NCBI RefSeq assembly: GCF_025840185.1
Contig: NZ_JAMPJU010000007.1
Location: 1-64,000, forward strand
DNA length: 64,000 bases
Direction: 5' to 3'
Source of the DNA: Brenneria izbisi
GTDB lineage: Bacteria; Pseudomonadota; Gammaproteobacteria; Enterobacterales; Enterobacteriaceae
Under the pieces are notes generated by a model. That model saw only the letters and a program-made list of their open reading frames with translations, searched no databases and was not told where the DNA came from. Positions 54,249 through 64,000 of the stretch are shown piece after piece. Position 1 is the stretch's first letter. Each line of letters opens with the position of its first letter. The position numbers and the translations under genes are program-made.

Positions 54249-56405
54249 ATGAAACAGTTAAAAATTGCGGCGAATGGGGCGGTTGCCAGCCGTTTAATCA
54301 CGACACGTGAAATTGTTGCGCTGAGTCAGACAGATTTTACTGATGTGGCGGCGGTGGTGGTTTCTATTGAAGAGGTCCGCATTGGGATTCTGTCGATATT
54401 GCATCACACCGGTTTTACTATTCCTGCTTTTGTTGTCAGGGATAATGATGCGGATTCACTGTCTGAAATGTTGCCGACAGGCAGCGAGTGGTTACTGTTG
54501 GATGATGCTGGCGAACATGCGGACGTGCTGGAACAAGCGGCGCAAGGTTATCAGGATGCGTTGCTGCCGCCATTTTTCGATACGTTGACCCGGTATGTCG
54601 AGATGAAGAATACGACCTTCGCCTGTCCGGGCCATCAGGGGGGGCAGTTTTTCCGCAAGCATCCTGCTGGTCGGCAATTTTTTGATTTTTATGGCGAAAA
54701 TATTTTCCGTTCCGATATCTGCAATGCTGACGTCAAACTCGGCGATTTGCTGATCCACGAAGGTGCGGCGAAAAAGGCGCAGAAGTTTGCCGCGCGTGTT
54801 TTCAACGCCGATAAGACCTACTTTGTGCTGAATGGCACTTCGGCGGCGAATAAGGTAGTGACAAACGCGCTGCTGACCCGTGGCGATCTGGTTTTGTTCG
54901 ATCGTAATAACCATAAGTCCAACCATCATGGTGCGCTGATTCAGGCTGGGGCCACGCCTGTTTACCTGGAAACGGCGCGTAACCCTTTCGGTTTTATCGG
55001 CGGTATTGATGCCCGCTGTTTCGATGAGGCCTATCTGCGTAATCTGGTGCGTGAAGTCGCGCCGCAACGCGCGGGTGAGCAGCGTCCGTTTCGTTTGGCG
55101 GTGATCCAGCTTGGCACCTATGACGGCACAATTTATAACGCGCGTCAGGTGGTGGACAGCATCGGCCATCTATGTGATTACATTCTGTTTGATTCCGCGT
55201 GGGTGGGGTATGAGCAGTTTATTCCGATGATGGAGCAGTGCTCGCCGCTTCTGCTTGAACTGAATGAAAACGATCCGGGGATCTTTGTTACGCAGTCGGT
55301 GCATAAGCAGCAGGCGGGCTTTTCCCAGACTTCGCAAGTGCATAAGAAAGATACCCACATCAAAGGACAAAAACGCTTCTGTAATCATAAGCGGTTCAAT
55401 AATGCATTCATGTTGCATGCCTCGACCAGCCCGTTCTATCCGCTGTTCGCGGCGTTGGATGTGAATGCCAAAATGCACGAAGGCAACAGCGGGCGTCGTT
55501 TGTGGCTGGATTGCGTCAAACTCGGCATTGATGCGCGCAAGCAGTTGCTGTCGCGTTGTTCTTTGATTAAGCCGTTTGTTCCCACCACGGTGGCGGGGCT
55601 TCCCTGGCAGGATCATGAAACGGACGTGATTGCGCATGATGTGCGTTTCTTTAACTTCGAACCGGGCGAAAAGTGGCACTCATTTGCAGGATATGCGCAG
55701 GATCAGTATTTTATCGATCCTTGCAAGTTGCTGTTAACCACGCCGGGTATTGATGCGATCAGCGGCGAATATACCGATTTTGGTATTCCTGCCACCATTC
55801 TGGCGAATTACCTGCGCGAATACGGCATTATCCCGGAAAAATGCGATCTGAACTCGATCCTGTTCCTGCTGACACCTGCGGAAGACAGCCTGAAACTACA
55901 GCGTCTGGTGGACGCGCTGGTGCATTTTGAAGACATGGTTGTTCGCGATGCGCCGCTGAGCGAGGTGTTGCCAAGCCTGTATCAGAAATATGAGCAGCGC
56001 TATCGGGGTTATACGCTGCGGCAACTCTGTCAGGAAATGCATGATTTTTATGCCAGCCACAACGTGAAAGATTTGCAAAAAGCAATGTTCCGTAAAGCGG
56101 ATTTCCCGCAGGCGGCGATGCTGCCGCAAGAAGCAAACAGCGCTTTTGTCCGGGGCGAGATAGAACTGGTGCCAATCGCGCAGGCCGCTGGCCGTATCGC
56201 GGCGGAAGGCGCGTTGCCTTATCCGCCGGGCGTGTTGTGTGTGGTGCCGGGAGAAATCTGGGGCGGGGCGGTTCAACGTTACTTCCTGGCGTTGGAAGCG
56301 GGGATCAATCTGCTGCCGGGGTTCTCTCCTGAGTTACAGGGCGTATACAGCGTCGCCGAAGAAGACGGCAGCAAACGTCTGTATGGTCATGTGATTGAGC
56401 GGTAA
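54249..56405 (+). CDS. speC: Ornithine decarboxylase SpeC
   Basis: 718 aa PLP-dependent decarboxylase making putrescine from ornithine. N-terminal wing domain, then TFACPGHQGGQFF, HKSNHHGALIQAGATPVYLE and the PLP-lysine motif TQSVHKQQAGFSQTS. Length and sequence agree with the biosynthetic enzyme. The synteny tRNA-Phe - speC - mltC - yggX - mutY matches E. coli, which favours speC over speF. Only a weak ribosome site precedes the ATG. Confidence 0.95.
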   Translation: MKQLKIAANGAVASRLITTREIVALSQTDFTDVAAVVVSIEEVRIGILSILHHTGFTIPAFVVRDNDADSLSEMLPTGSEWLLLDDAGEHADVLEQAAQGYQDALLPPFFDTLTRYVEMKNTTFACPGHQGGQFFRKHPAGRQFFDFYGENIFRSDICNADVKLGDLLIHEGAAKKAQKFAARVFNADKTYFVLNGTSAANKVVTNALLTRGDLVLFDRNNHKSNHHGALIQAGATPVYLETARNPFGFIGGIDARCFDEAYLRNLVREVAPQRAGEQRPFRLAVIQLGTYDGTIYNARQVVDSIGHLCDYILFDSAWVGYEQFIPMMEQCSPLLLELNENDPGIFVTQSVHKQQAGFSQTSQVHKKDTHIKGQKRFCNHKRFNNAFMLHASTSPFYPLFAALDVNAKMHEGNSGRRLWLDCVKLGIDARKQLLSRCSLIKPFVPTTVAGLPWQDHETDVIAHDVRFFNFEPGEKWHSFAGYAQDQYFIDPCKLLLTTPGIDAISGEYTDFGIPATILANYLREYGIIPEKCDLNSILFLLTPAEDSLKLQRLVDALVHFEDMVVRDAPLSEVLPSLYQKYEQRYRGYTLRQLCQEMHDFYASHNVKDLQKAMFRKADFPQAAMLPQEANSAFVRGEIELVPIAQAAGRIAAEGALPYPPGVLCVVPGEIWGGAVQRYFLALEAGINLLPGFSPELQGVYSVAEEDGSKRLYGHVIER

Positions 56406-56412
56406 TCATCCC

Positions 56413-56440
56413 AGGCCCGGTTATCCGGGCTTGTTTGTCT
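56413..56440 (+). terminator. speC terminator
   Basis: gcccgg-ttat-ccgggc followed by ttgtttgtctt. The ~350 bp that follow show no gene; they are AT-rich and probably hold the promoter of the hydrolase gene. Confidence 0.75.
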
Positions 56441-56793
56441 TGATGAGTCAGATGGCGGCGGATTGCCGTTCTTGCGTCTCATTTTGATGAAACTTGCCTG
56501 TCTATCTGTAGTTAATCATGTCTTATTTAATAATTCATTAAAGCTCAATCTTTTATTTCTTTGTTTTATATGGATTTCTTAAGCCGGTTTTGCCGATTAG
56601 AACGTAATGGCACAAAATGCCGCCAGGCTCCTGGTTCAAAATAAAAGGTACTAAATAGTGTTTTAGGTCGCTTCTGACGGTCATTCTCAGTAAAAAGGCG
56701 CCGTTCATTCCTATGCCTTGCATTTTTCACATCGCTGGCCTATTCGTCTTCTGTGCTGTGAGCTTTGTTGGGCTTCTGTCGGAGCTTTCAATT

Positions 56794-57834
56794 ATGAAAT
56801 TCTTATTTATCGTTTTTACCTGGAGTTGTCTGCTGTGTTTCCCGTTGCTGGCATCTTCATCCGTGGGGTATCGGCATCTGGACTTGGCCGACGAAAACAA
56901 GGGTCGGCCGCTCAGCGTGGCGGTGCTCTATCCGACCGATGCGGCCGGGGAAAGCGAATCTCTTGGCGAAAATCCCGCTTTCTTCGGCGTACCGGTGATT
57001 AAGCAGCCGCAACCGCAGGCCGGTTTACATCCTTTAGTGATTATTTCCCATGGTTATGGCGGAAGTTGGCGCAATCAGCTTTGGCTGGCCCATGCGCTGG
57101 CGCAAAAAGGGTATGTGGTTGCCGCGCCTAATCATCCCGGCACGACATCCTTTGATATGAAACCTGCGGCGGCGGCGAAACTTTGGCTGCGGCCTGACGA
57201 TGTAAGCCGGGTGATTACCGCCTTACAGACGGATTCAGCCATCGCCGGTAATATTTCATCCGGGCAGATTGCCGTTGTCGGGCATTCGCTGGGCGGATGG
57301 ACGGCATTAGCCATGGCTGGCGCGCGTTTTAACGCCGAACGGTTTGCAAAGGACTGCGTGACGCAAAAGCAACTCGCCTCCTGCAAGATCTATCTGACGA
57401 TTGGCGCCGGAAAGGATGAAACGTCGAGAGCGCGGCTTGATGCGTCTGCGCGGGACCAACGGGTCAGCGCGGTCGTTGCGTTGGATCTGGGGCTGGCAAG
57501 AGGGTTTACCCCAATGAGTCTGGCGGCCATGCCGGTGCCGGTACTGGTTATCGCCGCCGGCGTTCCCGACCCGGCTTTGCCCGCCTCGCTCGAATCACGC
57601 TATCTGATGCGGTATTTGCCGGCGAATAAGGCGCAATATCAGGAAATCGCTGATGCCACGCACTTTAGCTTTATGCAACTCTGCAAGCCGGGCGCGGCAG
57701 CACTCATCAATGCTTCAGAACCGGGCGAAGGCATTATCTGCACGGATGGCGCAACGGGTTCTCGCGAGGCCATTCATCGTGCGCTGATCGAGAAGATCAA
57801 CGGCTTTCTGACGCGGACGTGGCAGCAGAACTAG
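56794..57834 (+). CDS. Secreted alpha/beta hydrolase (dienelactone hydrolase-like)
   Basis: 346 aa from MKFLF, which gives a signal peptide (1-20) and has CGGAG upstream; a longer frame from 56713 has none. HGYGG (oxyanion), the nucleophile GHSLGGW, and a C-terminal ADATHFSF with the catalytic His define the fold. It acts in the periplasm or outside. Substrate unknown; PAF-acetylhydrolase/dienelactone-like. Its last 38 bp overlap the convergent AraC gene. Confidence 0.82.
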   Translation: MKFLFIVFTWSCLLCFPLLASSSVGYRHLDLADENKGRPLSVAVLYPTDAAGESESLGENPAFFGVPVIKQPQPQAGLHPLVIISHGYGGSWRNQLWLAHALAQKGYVVAAPNHPGTTSFDMKPAAAAKLWLRPDDVSRVITALQTDSAIAGNISSGQIAVVGHSLGGWTALAMAGARFNAERFAKDCVTQKQLASCKIYLTIGAGKDETSRARLDASARDQRVSAVVALDLGLARGFTPMSLAAMPVPVLVIAAGVPDPALPASLESRYLMRYLPANKAQYQEIADATHFSFMQLCKPGAAALINASEPGEGIICTDGATGSREAIHRALIEKINGFLTRTWQQN

Positions 57835-58843
57835 CGGATGTTGATGAGGTGTTGGCGCGTCGCCAGTGGCTGGGGGACATCCCCGTGAATTTTAAAAACT
57901 CCCGGTTGAAGTTTGATTTGGTCTGGAAGCCGCAGGCCAACATGATGTCGATGATGCGTGAATCGGTCTGGCTGAGTAACCGCCTGGCTTCATTAATACG
58001 ATAGCCATTCATGATCTGAGAAATATTACGCCCGTAAACGCGATTAATGGCTTCCGATAGTTGCCGGGTGGGGATGCCCAGCCGTCGGGCAAGGCGTTGG
58101 ATCGTCATCGTGGGATCGGTATAGAGATTGTGGGTACGGATCAATTGATCCAGTTTGTCTGCCAGCGCCCGATCTTCAGGGCTGGCAGGCTGTATTTCGA
58201 CGCCGTCTCTATTTTTCTCAGCCGTTTCCGCCAGAGAAGGGTCCGTGGTCACAATAAGCAAAGTCAGAACAATCAGCGTGGCAATGTGGGCGGCGGCAAT
58301 CATTCCCGGCGCCCGCCTGCCGCCAAAAATCTCCAGATCCAGCGCGATGGCGATATCGGCCATCCCCGAGCAGATGAAATAAACGCCCGCCAGAAAACGT
58401 ATTTTTTTCCACCGGGGGGATGCCGATGGAATAGCGCATGACGAGTGAACCAACGCCGTGCCATAGCCGGCGTAAATCATCAGCAGCGATAAATCGAGCA
58501 GCGGCAAGTTGATGTGGGCTCTCATGGTGACCAGGAGAGCCACGCCGATCACGGGAAGCAGATGCCGAAAGTAGCGTACCAACGGTTTGCTGTCGTTATT
58601 GACTGGTTTGGCGCAAAGCCAAAACAGCGGCGGCACAGAGGCTGCGACAATCGGTTGAAAAAAGGCTGGCAGTGAAAGCGATGTTCCCCAGTGGAATCCG
58701 CACAGGGTGATAGTAAGACAACTGGCGGCAATAAACGCGGTTTCTGTTTTTGTCGAACGCGCCTTGCCGTTAATATGCCGAATTCGCAGGAAAAGGACGA
58801 TTAACAGAAACGCGGTGATAAACGGTAGCGGTATCGCGGGCAT
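57797..58843 (-). CDS. Membrane-anchored AraC-family regulator
   Basis: 348 aa. N-terminal half has about six membrane helices (about 5-22, 35-75, 92-110, 118-135, 150-170, 185-205). The C-terminal ~100 residues are an AraC/XylS helix-turn-helix pair (TIQRLARRLGIPTRQLSEAINRVYGRNIS, IIDIMLACGFQTKSNFNREFLKFTGMSP). A membrane sensor that binds DNA; its target is unknown and may be the convergent hydrolase gene. A serine/alanine-rich tail extends into the overlap. Confidence 0.83.
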   Translation of the reverse strand: MPAIPLPFITAFLLIVLFLRIRHINGKARSTKTETAFIAASCLTITLCGFHWGTSLSLPAFFQPIVAASVPPLFWLCAKPVNNDSKPLVRYFRHLLPVIGVALLVTMRAHINLPLLDLSLLMIYAGYGTALVHSSCAIPSASPRWKKIRFLAGVYFICSGMADIAIALDLEIFGGRRAPGMIAAAHIATLIVLTLLIVTTDPSLAETAEKNRDGVEIQPASPEDRALADKLDQLIRTHNLYTDPTMTIQRLARRLGIPTRQLSEAINRVYGRNISQIMNGYRINEARRLLSQTDSRIIDIMLACGFQTKSNFNREFLKFTGMSPSHWRRANTSSTSASSAATSASESR

Positions 58844-58933
58844 GCCAGTTCCCTTATGCGGTCAGGTGGTTTTATGATACTGAGCCTTTGGTCATCCATG
58901 TCAGAGGCCCAGCCAGAATGATTGAAATAATCG

Positions 58934-60007
58934 CTAGCGACGATAATTTTTCTGCGCCGTATTCACTTTGTACAGATATCGTCGAGACTCGCCTGACGGA
59001 TGTTTGGTGGTCAGCGTCTGATAAACATCGCTGGGCGACATGTTATTGATAATTCCCACCGCCCGATCCCGGTCGCTGGAGAACACCCGCAGGACACTGC
59101 CCGCGCCGCCGTTATAAGCGGTGATCACCGCATAACGCCGCGAGGTTGGGTCTGCAATTCCGGCCAGATAGTTGTTCTTCAGAATCGACAGATAGGCAGT
59201 ACCGGCATCAATGTTGTTTTCTGGATCAAACAGATAACTACGGCTGGGCTGTCCCCACTTTCCTTTCATTTTGAATACATCACGGCCCGCGCTGTGCTGG
59301 ACGACCTGCATCAGACCGAGTGCGTCGGAGCGGCTGACCGCATAGGGGTTGAAACTGGATTCCGTCTGCATGATCGCCAGAATAAGCGATTCTTCAATGC
59401 CGTAGCGCTCGGCAGCTTTACGCACCAGCGGCAGATATTTGTGCGCACGTTTGTCCAGATGGTTGGGAACCAACTGAATGGTGACGGACCAGATGACATG
59501 CAACCCGGAATTTCGTTTCTGCAAGCGGTTCTGGATCAGATAATCGGCAAAGCTGGCGGCGCGGCCTTCCCAGCGGATCGGCTGCCCGGTGTTGTCCAGC
59601 ACCTGCCCATAAAGCATCGGTTCGCGGCTGATCTGAATATCATTGGCGTCGGAGTAAAGATCGGTGTTGGTGGCGTCGTCACCCATCAGCAAGGTGGTGA
59701 TAATCGCCTGACGCAAGCTGGCGACGGAATTGGTCGCCGAAATAGTCTCAATGGTGATCGTACCGGCATCAAAATTGATATGGCTGCGTGTTTGATATTG
59801 GTCGCTATATTTTACGTAATCTTTCGGTCCGGCGATCAGGACTTCGTTCATACCCCAGATATTCTCAATGTTGTGGGCGAACTGCCCCATCAGAATATCG
59901 AACGCATTGGTATCCTTGATAAATTGTTCGTTGACGGCGTTATCTTTGCTCCCTGAGCAGGAGATGAGTAACGGCGCGATAACCAGCAAAGCTAAAGTTT
60001 TCTTCAT
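58934..60007 (-). CDS. mltC: Membrane-bound lytic murein transglycosylase C
   Basis: 357 aa lipoprotein (LLISC lipobox, Cys about residue 17). Catalytic SLT domain: [31 protein letters not shown] with the active Glu, and [18 protein letters not shown]. Cleaves peptidoglycan at the outer-membrane face during growth. The N-terminal DUF3393 region is complete. Same order mutY-yggX-mltC as in E. coli. Confidence 0.95.
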   Translation of the reverse strand: MKKTLALLVIAPLLISCSGSKDNAVNEQFIKDTNAFDILMGQFAHNIENIWGMNEVLIAGPKDYVKYSDQYQTRSHINFDAGTITIETISATNSVASLRQAIITTLLMGDDATNTDLYSDANDIQISREPMLYGQVLDNTGQPIRWEGRAASFADYLIQNRLQKRNSGLHVIWSVTIQLVPNHLDKRAHKYLPLVRKAAERYGIEESLILAIMQTESSFNPYAVSRSDALGLMQVVQHSAGRDVFKMKGKWGQPSRSYLFDPENNIDAGTAYLSILKNNYLAGIADPTSRRYAVITAYNGGAGSVLRVFSSDRDRAVGIINNMSPSDVYQTLTTKHPSGESRRYLYKVNTAQKNYRR

Positions 60008-60061
60008 ATAAAAAGCCGTGTCGGAATGAAAGACGTAACAGGATCGTCGGACCCTGCGGTA

Positions 60062-60334
60062 TCAATGACTCGGGGGCGTATAGCCTTCGATATGTACGTC
60101 CTTCCCCTCAAACAGGAATTTGATCATTTCCTGTTCCAGCAGTTTGCGATCGTCGACGTTCATCATGCTGAGTTTCTTTTCATTGATCAGCATGGTTTGC
60201 TTGGTTTGCCATTGCGCCCAGGCTTCTTTGGAGATCTCGTTATAGATGCGTTTCCCCAGTTCGCCCGGATAAAGCTGAAAATCCTGCCCTTCGGCATCAC
60301 GTTGTAAAAAAGTACAAAAAATCGTTCTGCTCAT
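60062..60334 (-). CDS. yggX: Fe(II)-trafficking protein YggX
   Basis: 90 aa. [20 protein letters not shown] with the conserved Cys7 and [28 protein letters not shown] are diagnostic. Protects iron-sulfur clusters, including that of MutY encoded just upstream, from oxidative damage. Located between mutY and mltC, all on the minus strand, and likely co-transcribed. Confidence 0.96.
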   Translation of the reverse strand: MSRTIFCTFLQRDAEGQDFQLYPGELGKRIYNEISKEAWAQWQTKQTMLINEKKLSMMNVDDRKLLEQEMIKFLFEGKDVHIEGYTPPSH

Positions 60335-60369
60335 GCTTGTTCCTCATTAATTACGCAGGCATTCAATCA

Positions 60370-61440
60370 TCATGCTGACTGCGGCTGGGCCAATTCCCGC
60401 AGCAGGCGTTCAACCGGGGTTGCCAACCCGACAGCAGGCGGCTGCGCTAAGTTATACCAGAGACCTGCGCCTTCATCCATGCGGGACCTTTGTAGTGAAC
60501 GATCCTGCTCGCCGACGTGCAACCAGAGCGGCACGATATCCAGATGGAAATGGCTGAATGTGTGACGAAACGCGTTCAGTTGCTGGAGTGCGTTAACGTT
60601 CAGACCGCGTTGTTGCACCCATTGTTCCAATTCATGGCGTGCGCTGAATTGCGGAAAGCAGAATAATCCGCCCCACAGACCCACGGCAGGGCGTTGTTGC
60701 AGCCATACTTTTGAGCCTTGTTGCAGCAACAGAAACCAGCCGGTTTTCTCCGGCAGCGTTTGTTTAGGCTTTTTGCCGGGATACTGCGCCCAGTTCTGGT
60801 TGACATAAGCGATACAGCCCTTATTGAGCGGACACAGTTCGCATTTGGGACGACTGCGGGTACACACCATTGCGCCCAAATCCATCATCGCCTGATTGAA
60901 CTGGCTGACGCCGCCAGCTGGGGTTACCGCTTCGCTTAATGTCCACAGCCGTTTTTCGACCTCTTTTTTACCCGGCCAGCCATCAACCGCATAGCAGCGC
61001 GCCAGTACGCGTTTTACGTTGCCGTCCAGGATCGGGTAGTGCTGTCCCAGCGATAGAGACAGAATAGCGCCGGCGGTGGAGCGACCGACGCCGGGTAAAT
61101 CGGCCACCTCATCAAATGTGGTGGGGAACACGCCGCCGTGTCGGGAAGCGATGGTTTGCGCGGCTTTGTGCAGATTGCGGGCGCGAGCGTAATAGCCCAG
61201 CCCGGTCCACAGGTGCAGCACTTCATCCAGCGGCGCATTCGCCAGAGCGTTAACATCAGGGAAGCGGGCCATGAAGCGCTGAAAATAGGGAATGACTGTG
61301 GCGACCTGAGTTTGTTGCAACATCACTTCGGACAGCCATACTTTATAGGGCGTTTTCTCAAGCTGCCATGGCAGGGTTTTGCGGCCATAACGCTGATACC
61401 AGTCCAGCACCTGGTGCGCGAACTGTTGCGCTTGCATCAT
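60370..61440 (-). CDS. mutY: Adenine DNA glycosylase MutY
   Basis: 356 aa. Removes A mispaired with 8-oxoguanine. Helix-hairpin-helix [16 protein letters not shown], catalytic Asp in [11 protein letters not shown], 4Fe-4S loop [17 protein letters not shown], and a C-terminal NUDIX-like domain reading the oxoG. Full length. Divergent from trmB across a 164-bp region that should hold both promoters. Confidence 0.97.
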   Translation of the reverse strand: MMQAQQFAHQVLDWYQRYGRKTLPWQLEKTPYKVWLSEVMLQQTQVATVIPYFQRFMARFPDVNALANAPLDEVLHLWTGLGYYARARNLHKAAQTIASRHGGVFPTTFDEVADLPGVGRSTAGAILSLSLGQHYPILDGNVKRVLARCYAVDGWPGKKEVEKRLWTLSEAVTPAGGVSQFNQAMMDLGAMVCTRSRPKCELCPLNKGCIAYVNQNWAQYPGKKPKQTLPEKTGWFLLLQQGSKVWLQQRPAVGLWGGLFCFPQFSARHELEQWVQQRGLNVNALQQLNAFRHTFSHFHLDIVPLWLHVGEQDRSLQRSRMDEGAGLWYNLAQPPAVGLATPVERLLRELAQPQSA

Positions 61441-61604
61441 AAAATGGGATCACTATCCGGCAGGTAAAAGTCTGACAGCGATTCCAGCACAGAGTCATGA
61501 TGCTGTAAACCGGAACTTTCCGAGGCGGCGGACTTGCTAAACCACAGTATCCTTGCATAATGCGCGTTTCCTTAATGAAATCGGACAGCCAGTAAGCACG
61601 CTTT

Positions 61605-62324
61605 ATGATTAACAATGTCATCTCGCCGGAATTTGATGAAAACGGGCGCCCACTGCGTCGGATACGCAGTTTTGTTCGTCGTCAGGGACGTCTGACCAAC
61701 GGGCAACAATTAGCGCTGGATAACTATTGGCCGGTGATGGGCGTGGAATATCAGACGGAACCGCTGGTATTTAGCTCGCTGTTTGGTCGTGAAGCGCCGG
61801 TGGTGCTGGAAATTGGTTTTGGCATGGGCGCGTCGCTGGTGAGCATGGCCGCGCAACATCCAGAACAGAATTTCCTGGGAATTGAGGTGCATCTGCCCGG
61901 CGTGGGCGCCTGTCTTGCGTCAGCGCATGAGGCGGATATCGGCAACCTGCGCGTCATGTGCCATGACGCGGTGGAAGTGTTGGAAAACATGATCCCCGAC
62001 GGTTCGCTGTCGATGGTGCAGCTTTTCTTCCCTGATCCGTGGCATAAAGCCCGGCATAACAAACGCCGCATCGTGCAGACGCCTTTTGTGGAACTGGTGC
62101 GACGCAAGTTAAACATCGGCGGCGTCTTCCATATGGCTACAGACTGGGAACCTTATGCGCAACATATGCTCGAAGTGATGAGCGCTGTCGCAGGCTATCG
62201 CAACCTTTCTGACAATAATGACTATGTTGAGCGGCCGCAATCACGTCCGCTGACGAAATTTGAAGCTCGCGGCCAGCGTTTGGGGCATGGCGTTTGGGAT
62301 CTTATGTTTGAGAGGATGAATTAA
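61605..62324 (+). CDS. trmB: tRNA (guanine-N7)-methyltransferase TrmB
   Basis: 239 aa. SAM site [27 protein letters not shown] and the C-terminal [17 protein letters not shown] are typical of TrmB, which forms m7G46 in tRNA. Intact. It ends 1 bp before yggL. Confidence 0.96.
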   Translation: MINNVISPEFDENGRPLRRIRSFVRRQGRLTNGQQLALDNYWPVMGVEYQTEPLVFSSLFGREAPVVLEIGFGMGASLVSMAAQHPEQNFLGIEVHLPGVGACLASAHEADIGNLRVMCHDAVEVLENMIPDGSLSMVQLFFPDPWHKARHNKRRIVQTPFVELVRRKLNIGGVFHMATDWEPYAQHMLEVMSAVAGYRNLSDNNDYVERPQSRPLTKFEARGQRLGHGVWDLMFERMN

Positions 62325-62325
62325 T

Positions 62326-62670
62326 ATGGCACAAGCTCGTAGCCGTCGTTTACGGAAAAAATTGCACATTGATGAGTTTCAGGAACTAGGCTTTTCCGTT
62401 AGCTGGCGTTTCCCGCAAGGAACCAGCGTTGAAGATATCGATCGCATGATGGATAAATTCGTTGATGACGTCATTGAACCGAATGGCCTGGCGTTTGAAG
62501 GCAGCGGTTATCTGCAATGGGAAGGATTGATCTGTTTGCAGAAGATCGGCCATTGCACCGATGAACACCGTCAACTGGTCAGCCGCTGGCTGGAAGAGCA
62601 GAAACTGACTGATGTTAAAGTCAGCGATCTGTTTGACATCTGGTGGGACTTACCCGAACAACTGTTGTAA
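62326..62670 (+). CDS. yggL: YggL family protein (DUF469)
   Basis: 114 aa; RSRRLRKKLHIDEFQELGFSV and the C-terminal DLFDIWWDLP identify YggL, a small ribosome-associated protein of uncertain role. Co-transcribed with trmB (1-bp gap), as in E. coli. Confidence 0.93.
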   Translation: MAQARSRRLRKKLHIDEFQELGFSVSWRFPQGTSVEDIDRMMDKFVDDVIEPNGLAFEGSGYLQWEGLICLQKIGHCTDEHRQLVSRWLEEQKLTDVKVSDLFDIWWDLPEQLL

Positions 62671-62765
62671 ATCAGGGCGCGGCTGAGTAACGCCATCGTT
62701 ATTCGGCCTTTTTCGTCCGGCTAGCGATTCTCCCCGCCTCCGTCGTTGTTTCTTCAGGAGAAAAT

Positions 62766-63479
62766 ATGTTGCGTAAAATGACTCTCGGTTTACTGATGTT
62801 AATGTCCTGGCAGGCTCAGGCCGCCTATCAGTGTAGCGTTAACCCGCAGGACGATATCATCATCAGTCCGCAGCAGGTGCAGGTGGTTGGCGCCAGTGGG
62901 AATTTACAGATTTCACCGCAGGGAGATATGGTACGTAACGGCACGTCCTTGACGTTGAATGCCGAGCAACGCCGGCAGTCTAAAGCCTATCAGGAAGATC
63001 TGCGCCAGCAGATCCCGTGGATCGATCAGGGGGCGAGGCAGCGTCTGGAAAAAGCGCGCGTCGCGCTGGATAAAATCATTGTGCAGGAGTTAGGCAGCGA
63101 TAGTAATGTGCGTAACCGGTTGACGACGCTCGATAAGCAACTCAAGCAGCAGATGAACCGCATCATTGAACACCGCAGCGACGGATTGACCTTCCACCAT
63201 CAGGCGATCAAACAGGTCGAGCAGGATGGCAAGCAACTGGTGCAGCAGAGCATGGGCGGCGTCTTGCAGGACAGTCTCAATGAAATGGGCGTAAAACAGA
63301 TGTCCAGCGGCGGCAACCCGTTACAGGCGATGATGGGCAATCTCGGCGGTTTACAAAAAGCGATTCAGACTGAGTGGAACAATCAAGAAATGGAATTTCA
63401 ACAGTTTGGCCGTGATGTGTGCCAGCGCGTCACTACATTGGAAAACAAACGTAACAATTTATTGCAGTCAATTAAGTAG
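62766..63479 (+). CDS. yggN: YggN-like periplasmic protein (DUF2884)
   Basis: 237 aa with a signal peptide (1-19, AQA) and a long helical domain (YQCSVNPQDDIIISPQQVQVVG... CQRVTTLENKRNNLL) typical of the DUF2884 family. Ribosome site CAGGAG. Function unknown. Position after yggL agrees with E. coli. Confidence 0.9.
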   Translation: MLRKMTLGLLMLMSWQAQAAYQCSVNPQDDIIISPQQVQVVGASGNLQISPQGDMVRNGTSLTLNAEQRRQSKAYQEDLRQQIPWIDQGARQRLEKARVALDKIIVQELGSDSNVRNRLTTLDKQLKQQMNRIIEHRSDGLTFHHQAIKQVEQDGKQLVQQSMGGVLQDSLNEMGVKQMSSGGNPLQAMMGNLGGLQKAIQTEWNNQEMEFQQFGRDVCQRVTTLENKRNNLLQSIK

Positions 63480-63506
63480 ATTATTGTAATCATTTTCAAT
63501 CGATTA

Positions 63507-63545
63507 TCAAAAGGCAGCATTTTCATATATTGCCTTTTGATTTTA
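63507..63545 (+). terminator. yggN terminator
   Basis: tcaaaaggca / tgccttttga with a 14-base loop followed by ttttatt. Confidence 0.8.
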
Positions 63546-63669
63546 TTGGATCGTATTTTTTTACAATTATTATGGTTTCATAATTTTTTCTTTTCGTAAT
63601 GCTAATAAGCTATAACGTAAGCCGTTAAGGACAGTCTTTATCTGTGATGTGAAATACTATGGAGGGTAC

Positions 63670-64000
63670 ATGGAAATTTTTTCCAGGGTTATTCCTGGCT
63701 TCGAGCATGGAACGCACACTTCATGTCAAAATGTCATCAGTCATAAAACGAGATTCAGTCAGTGGTCCCGGTGGTGGACGGGCGCACTATGGGTGATGGC
63801 TTGTTTTCCGGCTACGCCATTGCGGGCGGCTACCGCGGATGATTTTCGAACGCCGGAATATCTGAGCAACGGTGCGTCGCTGGATTCGATGCGGGCGGCG
63901 GATGCTTACGCACTGGGATTTAGTGGTCGGGGCGTAACGGTGGGGATTATTGATACCAGTGCCGATTTGTCAGGGGCGGAGTTTCTGGGCCGGGTGGATG
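63670..64000 (+). CDS. Subtilisin-like serine protease, probable autotransporter (partial)
   Basis: ATG after GGAGGG; 110 codons visible, cut by the window end. A long leader (WWTGALWVMACFPATPLRAA) ends near residue 54. Then comes the start of an S8 peptidase: SMRAADAYALGFSGRGVTVGIIDTSAD, with the catalytic Asp in GIIDT. The extended signal peptide suggests type V secretion, but the barrel domain is out of view. Confidence 0.75.
   Translation, partial: MEIFSRVIPGFEHGTHTSCQNVISHKTRFSQWSRWWTGALWVMACFPATPLRAATADDFRTPEYLSNGASLDSMRAADAYALGFSGRGVTVGIIDTSADLSGAEFLGRVD

Noticed and set aside
54089..54310. 73-codon frame overlapping the start of speC
   Set aside because: It overlaps speC out of frame, has no ribosome site, and its residue pattern does not look like a protein.
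58061..58441. Plus-strand frames opposite the AraC-type gene
   Set aside because: The minus strand encodes a clear AraC domain and membrane helices.
59000..59956. 318-codon plus-strand frame opposite mltC
   Set aside because: mltC is unmistakable on the minus strand; the opposite frame is a coding shadow.
1..64000. CRISPR array
   Set aside because: No regularly spaced identical repeats were seen; the repeat arrays found are degenerate (45639-45732) or only two copies.
1..64000. rRNA genes or further tRNA genes
   Set aside because: Only the tRNA-Phe at 53509-53584 shows a cloverleaf.

Overview
The window joins a large integrative and conjugative element (ICE) to its chromosomal flank in an enterobacterium, most likely Pectobacteriaceae (Dickeya/Pectobacterium/Brenneria type). 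The flank (53.5-64 kb) carries tRNA-Phe, speC, mltC, yggX, mutY, trmB, yggL and yggN in the order known from enterics. A subtilisin-type protease gene runs off the right end. The ICE belongs to the SPI-7/PFGI-1/ICEHin1056 class, with a G-type (GI-type) type IV secretion system (T4SS). Its right end lies at the 3' end of tRNA-Phe, next to a tyrosine integrase. Its left end is outside the window.

Layout. 0-1.3 kb: the last recombination site of a PilV shufflon and its recombinase Rci. 1.4-18.3 kb and 24.1-28.8 kb: one long, tightly overlapping, rightward T4SS operon (TIGR03759, transglycosylase, TIGR03765, TraD, TIGR03747, RAQPRD, TIGR03758, 03745, 03750, 03746, 03749, 03752, 03751, VirB4-like ATPase; then TIGR03757, 03756, 03755 and a TraG-N protein). 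Between the two halves (18.4-24.0 kb) sits cargo: a GHKL ATPase joined to an HExxH protease-like motif, and an AT-rich 716-aa protein with a PD-(D/E)xK-like nuclease N-terminus, a candidate defence gene.

28.9-40.3 kb is the most unusual part. It has a 26-bp inverted repeat with a perfect DnaA box in each arm; an integrase/zinc-finger chimera broken by a stop codon; a structured RNA element present twice, whose helices co-vary between copies; and a run of small genes, an ArdC-methyltransferase fusion and two paralogues. Nearly every gene that opens a transcription segment here has its own three-part leader: segment A can pair with B as a terminator-like hairpin, or B can pair with C, the gene's own ribosome-binding site. 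I infer a chain of attenuators downstream of an RNA that may act in antitermination.

40.4-53.3 kb is a mosaic: a RepFIB-type plasmid recombinase with two partner genes, an IS200 copy with a nonsense mutation, a 23-residue hydrophobic peptide gene, a D12-class adenine methylase, a DUF2786 protein, a TraF_2 outer-membrane protein, a two-domain DNA-binding regulator, a MobH relaxase homologue lacking its catalytic histidines, and the ICE integrase. No intact relaxase gene was seen in the window.

All family names come from recognising sequence patterns by eye; no database search was possible.
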